From the NCBI RefSeq assembly GCF_026210795.1, contig NC_089432.1, positions 186,001 through 250,000 on the forward strand: a stretch of DNA of 64,000 bases, read 5' to 3'. Positions 53,609 through 63,836 of this stretch are shown here, piece by piece. The notes under the pieces are model-generated. The model ran no database searches, was not told the origin of the DNA, and saw nothing but the letters and a program-made list of their open reading frames with translations. The number at the start of each line of letters is the position of its first letter. Position 1 is the stretch's first letter. Both the position numbers and the translations under genes were made by a program. This DNA comes from Rhizophagus irregularis (lineage: Eukaryota > Glomeromycota > Glomeromycetes > Glomerales > Glomeraceae).

Positions 53609-55270
53609 TCAACATTTATCCAGTTCATCAGATGGGAAAATGTTAATACTTTGATCCTTTAATGAATTAATAATTTCTAATTCATCATTCGTCCAATCAA
53701 ATTCACACATATAACCTTTATTAATTCCCAATATCTTTAAAGAATTATGAACTTTTTGATAATTATTTACATATTTTAAATAATCTTTCCTTAAATCTTC
53801 TTCCCCCTCAATATAAATAATCCACTTTTTCAAATTTGCTCTACAATTTTTAGTAAAATATTCAAAAGATAATAGATCGATATGAAAATCTAAAAATAAA
53901 TATTCAACAAAATTTAAATAATCACCCAAAGTTTTAACCAATTGGCTGGCATAATATTCATGATCTATCTCAATTTTTAAAAATTTTAATGATGATATTT
54001 CACAAATAAGTGTAATCATTGAATCTAAATCTTGTTCTGAAAAGATTTTAATATGTAAAAAGCTAAGATTTGGGCAAGATTCTTTTACTGCTTTGATTGT
54101 TTCAGGTGCAATAATATTTAATGATAATTTATACAATGATTCATTACATAAAGAATTAATTATTTCTTCCATTATCTTTAATGTTGAACCAAATCCATTA
54201 AAAACTCTTGTATTGTAAAAAAATTCTTCTTCATGCCATAATTTTAATTCTTTAAGGTGAAATCCTTTCTTAGATAAAGTATCATAATTTTTTGAAACAA
54301 AACCTCTACATTCAAGAAATTCAAGTCGTTCTAACTTTTCCAATTTTGATAAGAATGATAATCCAATAATTTGAAAATCCATATTCCTGAATGATAGTTC
54401 ATTTAAAGTTTTTGATCGAAATTCCAAAGCATACAAAATTTTTTCTATATTTTCCATCTCACTATGATTTTCATTATCATTTAATATTCTTTCTAAAGGT
54501 CGGAAATTGACACTATAATTTTCAGTATCAATTAATATCCTTTCTAAAGGTTGTAGTTTGATAATATCCAAAAATGTGTTGGTCAATGCATTGTCTAATC
54601 TTGAAAAACATAGTTCACAGTTAATAATACTATTACAAAGTCTAGACACTTTGCTTAAAAATTCGATAGTATTCTTATATATGGTACTATCATTTATTAA
54701 GTCCAAATAAGCCTCTATATCCAAAGATTTTAGATTCATAATTCCGGGTTTAAAAGAACTAAAAGTAGAAAAATTTGGCAGGTCAATAAAATTATTCCAA
54801 TTTACAATCACAACAAATTCTTGTATGTTTGAGCCTTCTCGCATAATCATATGATATATAACATTAACCAACTTTCGAATTCTACAATCTTGATATCTAG
54901 AAACATCAGTAGGTACTCTTCCATATGATCGTCTTGATGATGAATTAAGCCAAGATATGATATGTCTTACACAATAATCGTGATCAATTTTCCTTATAAA
55001 TTTCCCATATTTAAATAAAGGTGTTCTATTATTAAAATTTATTGCGCAAGGAATTAATGAAGAAATTTCATCATCATTAAGACAGGAAATTAAAGTATTT
55101 ATTAATGAAAATTGTCTAGGAGTCGGTAAAATAAAAGGATCTCTCCAAATTAAAGGAATAGATAATTTACAATAATATCTATTTACAAATAAACATTTGT
55201 ATAATGATTTGTTATCAAGAAAAAAAAGTACCCCGGTAAAACACTCATCAGGTAATGAAGTTAAAGACAT
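53609..55270 (-). CDS. F-box protein with LRR-like body
   Basis: An intronless protein of 553 residues. Residues about 4-50 are an F-box (LPDECFTGVLFFL, then LYKCLFVNRYYCKL, IPLIWRDPF). The body has irregular leucine-rich units: NLKSLDIEAYL, FLSKLEKLERLEFLECRGF, HLKELKLW, NLSFLHIKIF, SLKFLKIEI. The pair RPLERILNDNENHS/QPLERILIDTENYS is a recent-looking internal duplication of about 20 residues. By family it would be an SCF substrate receptor; the substrate is unknown. Its convergent neighbour is the third kinase. Confidence 0.87.
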   Translation of the reverse strand: MSLTSLPDECFTGVLFFLDNKSLYKCLFVNRYYCKLSIPLIWRDPFILPTPRQFSLINTLISCLNDDEISSLIPCAINFNNRTPLFKYGKFIRKIDHDYCVRHIISWLNSSSRRSYGRVPTDVSRYQDCRIRKLVNVIYHMIMREGSNIQEFVVIVNWNNFIDLPNFSTFSSFKPGIMNLKSLDIEAYLDLINDSTIYKNTIEFLSKVSRLCNSIINCELCFSRLDNALTNTFLDIIKLQPLERILIDTENYSVNFRPLERILNDNENHSEMENIEKILYALEFRSKTLNELSFRNMDFQIIGLSFLSKLEKLERLEFLECRGFVSKNYDTLSKKGFHLKELKLWHEEEFFYNTRVFNGFGSTLKIMEEIINSLCNESLYKLSLNIIAPETIKAVKESCPNLSFLHIKIFSEQDLDSMITLICEISSLKFLKIEIDHEYYASQLVKTLGDYLNFVEYLFLDFHIDLLSFEYFTKNCRANLKKWIIYIEGEEDLRKDYLKYVNNYQKVHNSLKILGINKGYMCEFDWTNDELEIINSLKDQSINIFPSDELDKC

Positions 55271-56031
55271 GTTATTGGTAAAGAAGAAAATGTCCGAAAT
55301 GCGTTCTATTGTTCTATTTATTAATAATTTTATGGTGGTACAAATTTAGCCGATTTCCGATTACGTGATCAATTAGATCATTGCTGTGCTACAATTGTGT
55401 TACTCATACAAAAATAAAACGCACCAATAATAAGAATTAAAATTAATTGCGGTAAAATTAATTAATAACCTAAAAAAGTTAAACTTTATTGTGCAAAATA
55501 AATTAATAATAATTATAAGAACTTAAAAACATTAACGTATTAGATATATATTTATAATTTGACCAAATATGAAATAAAAAAAATGTTTCACTTCTTGTCA
55601 ATAGCCACGTTTAATAATTAGAAGGGTAAAATTTTATAAAAAGACCACTTCATTTTTTATTTAGAACTAAATTAATCGATTAAGTAGTCAAAATTTAATT
55701 CCGGCCAGGATTAGTCATTTTTTTGATTTAATTTCTGGCCTGAATTAACTTACTCGGATGGGCGGATTTTGGTTATTGAAAATGATCGACACAAATTATC
55801 AAATTAAGTAATGATCCATATTTTTTAACTTACAATAATATCATTTTTCCCATTTATTATGTTTTTTTGTTTTTTTTCGCAAAATACAAGTACAGGATTC
55901 ATTAATTTGAAATTGTAAAACCAGGATTCCCAATTTCCCATATTTAAATTCAATTATAACATTAGCCAATGTAATTTCTACAATTTAAATAAATAATACT
56001 AGTATAATTCTATAATTCAAAAAAAAAAATC
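55271..56031. other. Intergenic with TAATTCCGGCC inverted pair
   Basis: No gene. At 55694-55752, TTTAATTCCGGCCAGGATTA and TTAATTTCTGGCCTGAATTA form an inverted pair with a loop of about 20 bp; the same word recurs elsewhere in the window. Confidence 0.45.
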
Positions 56032-57057
56032 TTAAAAAAAGGGTGCTTGTGATAATTTATTTTGAGCGTGTTTGTTTCCTTGTTCAGCAGATTCTTTATA
56101 CCAATAAATTGCTTTATCCATGTCATTTTTAATTCCATTTCCAATTTCATACATTAAAGCAAGGTTATATTGAGCGACATCATTTCCCAAATTTGCTGCC
56201 TTTTGATATAATTCAAATGCTTTTTTTATATCGGCACTAACTCCAATTCCAAGCTCATAACAACGACCTAACATAGTAATACCACCAGAAAATTCTCCCT
56301 CAGCTGATTTTTTAAATAATTCAAACGCTTTATCATAATCTTTTGTAACAACCTTTCCATTTTTATAAAATAATCCAAGATTACATAAAGCTCTAATATT
56401 ACCTAAATCTGCTGCTTTTTGATACAATTCAAATGCTTTTTTCACATCAATATTAGTTCCAATTCCATTTCCATAACAATAACCCAACTTATTTATTCCA
56501 CTTGAGGTTCCTCCTTTTTCCAAAACTTTTGATAATTCAAAAGCTTTTTTATGATCTATTTCAACACCTTCTCCATCCATATACATATTAACAAGTTCTA
56601 ATTGAGCCAAATTATTTCCTAACTCTGATGCTTTTAAATATAATTCAAAAGAATTTTGCCTGTTAATTTTAGTTTCAATTCCATAATAATGAAAATATCC
56701 AATCAAATAAATAGAATTTGGATTAATTTGATTATTTAAAAGCCAAATGAAAATTTCTTTTGGATTTATATTATGATTATTAATATAAGTTAAAACATGT
56801 TGCTTTATAACGTTTTCTTCTTTTCCTTGATTTAATTCTTTAAAAATAAGATTAACCGTTTCATCAATTACAATACTTAAATCTTCTTCAAATATACTTT
56901 TATGAATATTTTGAATTGTAGGTTCTATTTCTTTTAAATTCATTTTATCAAAATAATTTATAATTTGAGTTTCTGAATTTAAATCTTGTTTATTTAATAA
57001 TTGAGAATAAATATTATCAAACTGATAATATTTGTTATTGGAAACTTTCTCGGACAT
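56032..57057 (-). CDS. Sel1-like-repeat protein (member M, 6 SLRs)
   Basis: An intronless protein of 341 residues starting at the Met at 57057 (MSEKVSNNKYYQ), which aligns with the family MS(D/E) start. The frame is open for 23 more codons up to an ATG in the promoter core; that part (a run of K and F) is not taken as coding. The N-domain is diverged: IEPTIQNI, FEEDLSIVI, LNQGKE, HVLTYINNHNINPKEIFIW. Six SLRs follow: YLIGYFHYYGIE, VNMYMDGEG, GYCYGNGIG, GLFYKNGK, GRCYELGIG and ALMYEIGNG, then YWYKESAEQG and an unusual SQAPFF end. It is an outlier of the family together with A. Confidence 0.85.
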   Translation of the reverse strand: MSEKVSNNKYYQFDNIYSQLLNKQDLNSETQIINYFDKMNLKEIEPTIQNIHKSIFEEDLSIVIDETVNLIFKELNQGKEENVIKQHVLTYINNHNINPKEIFIWLLNNQINPNSIYLIGYFHYYGIETKINRQNSFELYLKASELGNNLAQLELVNMYMDGEGVEIDHKKAFELSKVLEKGGTSSGINKLGYCYGNGIGTNIDVKKAFELYQKAADLGNIRALCNLGLFYKNGKVVTKDYDKAFELFKKSAEGEFSGGITMLGRCYELGIGVSADIKKAFELYQKAANLGNDVAQYNLALMYEIGNGIKNDMDKAIYWYKESAEQGNKHAQNKLSQAPFF

Positions 57058-57120
57058 TATAAATAAAAAGAAAATTATCGGAAAAGTTAAGCTTTTTTTT
57101 TTCCTTATTTTTTTAAGCCA

Positions 57121-57145
57121 CAACATATTTATTTGAATGTACGAA
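57121..57145 (-). promoter_or_regulatory. Core promoter motif of SLR gene M
   Basis: On the minus strand: TCGTACATTCAAATAAATAT then GTTGTGG, 64 bp before the start codon. It matches the TACATCCAAATAAATATG core; the right arm reads GTTGTG as in member H. Confidence 0.6.
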
Positions 57146-57708
57146 AGTTACACTATCGTAAATGATCACTAATTAAAGTTACATAATTTTGATTATACAA
57201 TAATGGCTCGGCGTTTGAGTATTATTTTGCCAAGAAATAATGTAGATCTTTTCCTTTTTGATAACTCCAACCGGAATTATATGACACGTTAACGCCGGTC
57301 CTTTAATATATAGTAATATATATGAATTATTTAAAAATTTTATTATTAATTTACCTATATAAATTTTTACATATAACATGACCACGATTACCACGTGATT
57401 TATTATTTATTGATTACATAATATAATAATCGTGTGATTCAACTGATTCATTAGTTCACATGGTTATAAAAATAAAAAATAAAATGATTCAACTGATTCA
57501 TCACTTTTTTAATAACAAATAAACACGGAAAATTTTTTCCATTTTTTTTTCTCGCGGAAGAAAGTTTTTACAAAAAAAAAAAAAAAAAATTCAAGTGTAA
57601 GTCCTTCGTATCAAGAAAGCCTTTATACCTTTTTCTCTTTATAATTAACATATATTGTTTACGTAGTTTTCAAAATTTACATGTACTATCTTTTTATATA
57701 CTTAATAA
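57146..57708. other. Intergenic between SLR gene M and MULE
   Basis: No gene. GTGATTCAACTGATTCA near 57433 and ATGATTCAACTGATTCA near 57483 are direct repeats about 50 bp apart, and a run of 17 A follows near 57573. The left terminal repeat of the MULE may lie here but was not recognised. Confidence 0.4.
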
Positions 57709-58355
57709 ATGAAGTCTTTACAAAATAATAATGACCACAATGCGACACTCTCCTTTGCCGATTTTAACTCTAATATTCAAGTGGATTCTTCAGAAGAAGA
57801 GTCTAGTTATGAGAAAAATACTACTGGTTTGACTTTATTAATATTTAATGTTTATTTTTCAGTTTTCTAGTTTACGAAAAAAACTCAATGCCAATGGCAT
57901 ATCAATTTATCCAATCCTATTTTATCTTCATATGTTCAAGTTAACACATTTTTGGATGAACATAATCATACACTTTTACCCGATACAGCAATATTTTCAA
58001 CTGAATTTCGTGCTTTACCTGCCAAAATGAAAAATAATATTGAATATTTTGTATCATGAGGAATTTCAGATATCCATACCATTCACTCTCTAGTTGTCAC
58101 CTAAATATGATACTCAATATATTCATTCTCAGGATATGCTAAATTTTATTCAAAAAGTTAAGCGGCAAATTGTTGATACTTCAAATGCTCAGTTAATCTA
58201 CTGGAAAGCCTATTAGCTAAACAACATGATGACCCTTTATTTATTGTAATTTCAGAAATTGATATGAACTCTCCAAGATTAACAGGTATTTTTTGGATGA
58301 GTGGTGAACAACAGCTATTACATGCCAAATATCATGATGTATTATTTCATGATAA

Positions 58356-58613
58356 GGCCGCTCCAATTTGATTGTTTGTTTAATGTCCAGAATTTATAGA
58401 GTTTGAGAGGGGAGGGGGTCTACAATAAACAAACAAACATAATATGACTTTAGGGAAAATTTGGGAAATTCTGGAAAATTGTAATTTAAATTTAGAGGAT
58501 TATTTAAATATATTTACAGTATTACTATATATTTAATAGAATCCAGATTTTTAAAAAAATAGAGGTGGGAGTGGTACGTTAAACAAATAAACAAATAATT
58601 AATTGAAGCAGCC
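58356..58613. mobile_element. 258-bp PIF/Harbinger-like MITE in the MULE
   Basis: The left end GGCCGCTCCAATTTGATTGT pairs with the reverse complement of the right end, GGCTGCTTCAATTAATTATT (GGCYGCTYCAATT core). Target duplication TAA at 58353-58355 and 58614-58616. Removing element plus one TAA rejoins the host codons for HD and NTTLTNKYK in frame. TAA target and GG ends fit PIF/Harbinger. Interior non-coding, with AAACAAACAAACAT and GAGGGGAGGGGG words. Confidence 0.85.
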
Positions 58614-59928
58614 TAATACAACATTAACAAATAAATACAAGTGGCCATTATCTCTTTTTTTGATTGTTGACTGTAACAATAAATCATGCTTATTAGCTCA
58701 AGCTTTTATTCAAGATGAAACTGAAGAAAGTTATCTATGGTTATTGAAATGTCTTAAGCATACCAATATTGAGCCCAAAACCATTATTACTGATTCTGAA
58801 ACAGCAATGATTGGCGCTTTACAAGAAGAATTACCAAATACATTTCATGTTATATGTATTTATCACTTAAGTCAGAATCTTTCAAAACAGTTAAAATCAA
58901 TTCTTGGAAAAGATTACATAAAGTTTTTGAATGATTTTTATACTGCGTGTAATTCTATTTCTGAAGATATATTTGAATACCAGTGGAAAAGATTACAAGC
59001 AAAGTATTTACAAGCTGAAAACTATTTGACTAATACTTTATATATAAGACAAAAGTATCCTGGGCATATTGTTATATTTACTAGTGATATGCAATCTACT
59101 CAAAGAGTAAGAAGGATTAAACGCAATAATTCATAAAGAAATTGAATCTAGTATGAGTTTGACTATAGCATGTGAGAAAATATTAAAAAGATTAGGAGCT
59201 GAGAACATGACACAAAAGTAATACATCATAATAATTGGATAAATTTATTGCATTGTTTTAAAACTAATGTGATTTATATTTTTATTTTTAGATTTTCAAC
59301 GGTCAAATACATTATTCTCAACCACATATTGTAGCTACTGTATTCAGTGAAGTTAGTAAAGACCTTAACCAATGGTTATCGCCAGCACTTTATTAAAAGC
59401 ATAAGAAGCAAATTTGTGAAGTTATAGCCTATAGAGCACAAATTATTACTGATTTAACTGATATTTTAGCAACTGAAATTAATGAAAATGATTTATCTTG
59501 TCAAGTCAACAATGATAATGAAAACCCTAACAATACTGATAATGAAATTCTAGCAACAATGATAATGAAAACCCTAACAATACTGATAATGAAAATTCTA
59601 ACAACATTGATGACTTTGAACAAATTTAAACACCAATTTTGTAGAAGATAATTATGAAGATCAAAAAATTCACACTTTTTTTTTGTTTCTTTTAATGAAA
59701 AACGTCGGGTTTGATGTTTTTTCATTAAAAAAAGTTCTTTTAGAGGGTACTTTCTTTTATTAACTAAAAGCAGTAGTGCAAATTATTATGTAATCCTTTT
59801 AAAAAGTGGCTGGTATATTTGTATGTGTTTACAGCTTGTTAATAATGGGTGATATGTAGGCATTATTTTAAAGTGATGATGGATAGCAATAATGCTAAAT
59901 TTCATATCTTGTTAATCCCTAGAAGATG

Positions 59929-60192
59929 CCCTGTAAAAAAAAAATGTCCGGAAATTGTAGCTAAAAACATCCGGAAAATGTCTGTGTGTCCGGAAAACGT
60001 CCAGAAAATTGCAATATTCTGGACACTTTCTGGACACTGAATCTGAACCCTACTAGACATTTTCTGGACATTTTCTGGAAAATGGAAATTTTCCAACATC
60101 CGGAATATTGCAATATTCCGGACATATTCCAGACAAATAAACATTTCCGGACATTTTCAGCTACAATTTCTGGACATTCTTTTTTTATAGGG
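59929..60192. mobile_element. 264-bp near-palindromic MITE in the MULE
   Basis: The left end CCCTGTAAAAAAAAAATGTC and the right end (reverse complement CCCTATAAAAAAAGAATGTC) continue with CCGGAAATTGTAGCT on one side and CCAGAAATTGTAGCT on the other. The whole element is built of TGTCCGGAAA and TTTCTGGACA words, almost a perfect foldback. Target duplication ATG at 59926-59928 and 60193-60195. Without the element the MULE reads IPRRWYKENLQDD across the site. The superfamily is not certain; the CCCTRT ends and 3-bp target resemble the element at 34042-35399. Confidence 0.85.
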
Positions 60193-60360
60193 ATGGTATA
60201 AGGAAAATCTTCAAGATGATAACAAAGTTTTATCAACTCTTACAACATAATGCTTGGAAATGGTTTAGTAGAAGCAGATGGACCTGAAGAATTTGTAATC
60301 AGATTTAATCAAGATAAACTTTCATTTTCTCAACAACATCATGATAATTACACTCAAAAG

Positions 60361-61131
60361 CAATGTTCAGAAATGACCTGGTCATTTGAGCATTTAAATG
60401 ATTTATGAAATCATTTGTCATTATTCATAATCATTTGTCATTTGGTCATTTCAATCATTTGATTTTGATTGACTAATATTTATCACATAAATAATCATGT
60501 GACTATAATTAAAAAATAATGAATGTAGTGTAGGCAAAAATCATAATGCTGGCCAATATCAGATTATAACAATAGATCATTTTTTTTAGTCCATTCGATT
60601 ATTTAGCGTAGTCCTAGGTTTTTGAATAGTTTGCCCAAAGGGTGAGGTCAGGACCCCGAAAAATACATAAAAAGGTCACATTTGAGTTTGCTTAAAAAGA
60701 ACCTAAATTTTCATGAAAATCTTGCCTTTTTTAGATAGTGCCGGCCTAAATTTTATTGTCCGTTTTGATACTGGCCAGCATTATCATAATTCCGGCCCTG
60801 AAAAATTGCTTATTTTAGGCCAAAATCTTGCCGATCATTTATGACCTCCATATGTATTTTTCGGGGTCCTGTGAGGTCCCATAGGGGATGAAGTTCTGAA
60901 TTCTATACACGCATTTTAGTTGTAGACATGTAAATGTACTTTTCACTTCTATTTGTAATAGTTTTAGAACTACCACTCTTGTAGTAATAAAATAAAATAA
61001 AAAAACATAATGCTGGCCAAAATTACATTCAAATGACCAAGATCATTTGTCATTTGAGCATCGAAATGACATGTCATTTGTCATTTATCATTTGAATCAT
61101 TTGGTCATTTCAAGTCATTTGCTGAACACTG
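60361..61131. mobile_element. 771-bp hAT-like non-autonomous element in the MULE
   Basis: Perfect 8-bp target duplication CTCAAAAG at 60353-60360 and 61132-61139. The left end CAATGTTCAGAAATGACCTG pairs with the reverse complement of the right end, CAGTGTTCAGCAAATGACTT. Both sides continue with many CATTTGTCATTTG words. 8-bp target and CAGTGTTC end are typical of hAT. No transposase. The interior carries three ATAATGCTGGCCA words in both orientations and an AATAAAATAAAATAAAAAAA run near 60988. Confidence 0.85.
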
Positions 61132-61660
61132 CTCAAAAGTGATATAAAAAATGAATGAGTATGCAATTATTGATCTAGCAAAAGCATCAGCCACAATGTC
61201 TATTGAAATTGGAGATCTTAAAAAAATTTTATCAGATTATCATGATGAGTTATTATAAATTAAAGAACAACAACAAGCTCATATTAGAACATATTGCAAA
61301 GGAAGACCTTCTGCTATTAAAATCAGCCACTGAAATAAATAAGAGATTTAATAAGAAAATAGTGAAAATACTACATATGTGGAAAATGTAATAAAATGGG
61401 TCATAATGCCAGAACATGTAAAATTAGTGTAATCATTATAATACAACAAATATATATATTTTGATTCTTTAATTGCTAAATAAAATGACTTTTTATTTTT
61501 TTAAAGCATTAAAATAAAACATTTTAAGTATTTGTAAATTGATCGGTAATACATTAAAAATAAAAGTTTTACTGTATTTTTGTCCAATCAAAATGTGTAT
61601 TAGATTCTATATAATGTAATGGGGTTATGGATAAAATTTTCAATTTAATTATAAAAATAT

Positions 61661-63754
61661 TTAAATTTTTTCATATGAATAATTAGATGTTATTTCTTCA
61701 ACAGATTTCCATAAAATACGTCGAAAACCAATTACTAATATAACAAATCCTTTTAATTTATTAGGATTTGATTTAGTTATTTTAATTCTTTTATCATATA
61801 TTCCTGAACTATAATAATCATTTGATTTTCCTTTTGAAATAATATTCATATATGATTTCAATTGTTTAATTCCATTATTTAATACTTCTTCTATAGTTAC
61901 TTTTTTAGTTTCATTATGTTCTTTTGACCAATATTCATATGATCTTTTTAAGAGAATTTTTTCATCTTCTTTTTCAATAATTTTATCTAAATTTTCTAAA
62001 TCATTTGTATTAAACTTCTTTTTTTTAATTAATCCAACTAATGAAATATATTTTAATTCTAAACTAATATTATTATTTCCTATTCCTTTTAAGATAAAAA
62101 TATCTGAATATCCAAATCGGCCAAATCCTTTTAATTTTGTACCATCCATTACTAATGATAATTCAGGAATACGATATTTTAATGGTAAAAGATTTTCAAC
62201 AATTGCCTGAAGAACAGGTTCATTTGCAGAAGATAATGATATTTGTGATCTTGTTAATAAAAATGTTTTTAAAAGTTCAATAAAAGGTAAAATATTATTT
62301 GCAATAAGATTTTCATATGCTGAAGTGATAAGAAGAGCATCATTCACAACCTGTCTATATACTAATTTATCTTTATTTTGTTCTAAAATTCGAATTTGTT
62401 TTGTTATAAGTTCTAATAAATAATTATAAAAGTTAATAAATAATATAAATATAAAAAAAAAATAATAAAAATATTATAATTTACCAGAAGATGAATCAGT
62501 ATCATTATTTCGTGTTCTTTTTAAATTTCCTTTTTGTTTAACTTGAAAATCAATTTTTTCAGTCCAAATCTTATTAAAAGTTGATTCCAATTCTTCTCCT
62601 AAAATATGCATTTCACTTCCTATATCATTATATATATAACAATTGCGAAATATAAGACGAATATCTTTTTCAAATCCTTCAATACTTGTATATTGATTAT
62701 TTTCTAATTTTGAAATTATTGTAAATAAATCCATTGAATTTTTTATATTCTCATTTGAAATTTCATAAAATGGATGAATATTAGATTTAATATCAAGTTC
62801 TTGAAAAATATCATAACAAAAGTCAATAAGTTGAGAATTTTCAGAATTATTTTCAGTAGAAATAGAATGATTTTTAATAGGAATTTTGATTTTTTTTGAA
62901 TGAGATGAATTAGAAATGGATTGATTTTTAATAGGAATAAAATAATCATCATCAGTATTTTCAATAATTTGTTGTGAATAAGAAGAATTAGCAGATACTA
63001 TGTTTTCTTTTTTATTATATTTTTCAACATTCTTTTTTGAATGGGATGAATTAGAAATGTGTGAACAAGATGAATCAGCAAGCACTATGTTTTCTTTTTC
63101 ATTATTTTCTTCAATAAATACTTGATTTTCTTTATATTCTTTAATAATTTCTTGCCAAAATATTTTTAATGTTTTTGCATACCGAAATCGTTCTGCAATT
63201 ACCTATTATTAGAAACAGTTTATTAGTAGTGTGTTAAAATTTTATTTAGTAATATAAGAAGGTACATAGCCAATTCCTTCTCCAGAATTAGCAGACTTAT
63301 ATCAACTACAAAGTTAGGACACCTGAACCGAGAAGCTTGGAGTGGTTACCACGACTTGTCAAATCCAGTAAATTCCCTAAGTTAAGTTCTGATTAACTCT
63401 AGGGGTTACCCTAACTTTGCAAAATAAAAAAAAACACACCTTATCTTTTAAATCAGGAAAATCTTTTTTAAGGAAATCTTTTTTTTCTCTCAAAAAACGA
63501 ACAGCCCAAAGATTATCAAGATTTTTCCAATTATCTAAATTTGAAGTAGTATCAATTGAAGCAATAATAATATCACGGTGATTTGTTAAGAACCTCCAAT
63601 ATGATTTTGTTGTCCTATTGTTATCTGATAAATAAGAGATAAGAGCTAAAAAGATTGAAAGAATTGGGTTAATTATTAATACTACAATCTACAAGTTAAA
63701 ATGCAGTTCACAAGATTTACCATTTTGACCAATGAAATCTTCAGATGTGTTCAT
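61661..63754 (-). CDS. Bromodomain plus PD-(D/E)XK nuclease-like protein
   Basis: Four exons on the minus strand: 63721-63754, 63440-63624, 62485-63202 and 61661-62412, giving about 562 residues with all GT..AG junctions in frame (phases 1, 0, 1). Residues 1-112 are a helical region with TTKSYWRFLTNHRD and ERFRYAKTLKIFWQEII. A serine/lysine linker follows with SNSSHSKK twice and a repeated IPIKN.SIS. A bromodomain-like segment lies at about 200-286: PFYEI, MDLFTIISKLENNQYTSIEGF, then IFRNCYIYND with the Asn of the acetyl-lysine pocket. Residues 335-562 fit a PD-(D/E)XK core: GYSDIF (D about 416), SLELKY (E 431, K 433), then GIKQLKSYM and GFVILVIGFRRILW. Expected to be nuclear, reading acetylated chromatin; nuclease activity is inference. 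The start is the first ATG giving an open spliced frame. Confidence 0.75.
63309..63419. mobile_element. 111-bp short TIR element inside intron 2
   Basis: The left end CAAAGTTAGGACACCTGAAC and the reverse complement of the right end, CAAAGTTAGGGTAACCCCTA, share CAAAGTTAGG and part of what follows. It fills nearly half of the 237-bp intron 63203-63439, while the other introns of this gene are 72-96 bp. It is less AT-rich than its surroundings. No clear target duplication. Confidence 0.45.
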
Positions 63755-63768
63755 GTTTGAAATTGATA

Positions 63769-63836
63769 AAGATAATTGAGAGTTTAATAATTAAATAAAA
63801 AAAGATAATTGAGAGTTTAATAATTAAATAAAAAAA
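63769..63836. repeat. Two tandem 34-bp units upstream of the nuclease gene
   Basis: AAAGATAATTGAGAGTTTAA followed by TAATTAAATAAAAA occurs twice in a row, and a third, changed copy (ATTGATGAGAGTTTAATGTC) follows to about 63870. It lies just upstream of the start codon at 63754 on the minus strand, in the putative promoter or leader. Confidence 0.7.

Larger units (their letters stand above)
57709..61425 (+). mobile_element. Decayed Mutator-like element (MULE)
   Basis: In order: an N-terminal piece from ATG 57709 (DFNSNIQVDSSEEES), a DEHNHTLLPDTAIFS segment of the FAR1/MULE DNA-binding region (about 57950), and the MULE transposase domain split over 58209-58352 (MSGEQQLLHAKYHDVLF) and 58617-59100 (NKYKWPLSLFLIVDC, ITDSETAMIGAL, CIYHLSQN). 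Then come MQSTQRV, a SWIM-side region, IPRRW/YKENLQDD, KGRPSAIK and a terminal zinc knuckle CGKCNKMGHNARTC at 61378-61419. Many stops and frameshifts interrupt it: a long-dead DNA transposon. Three other elements are nested in it (58356-58613, 59929-60192, 60361-61131). Its own terminal repeats were not identified. Confidence 0.75.

Noticed and set aside
57058-57126. Hydrophobic N-terminal extension (LTFPIIFFLFI) of SLR gene M, as if a signal peptide
   Set aside because: Its ATG is again the one in the promoter core, and family alignment places the start at 57057.
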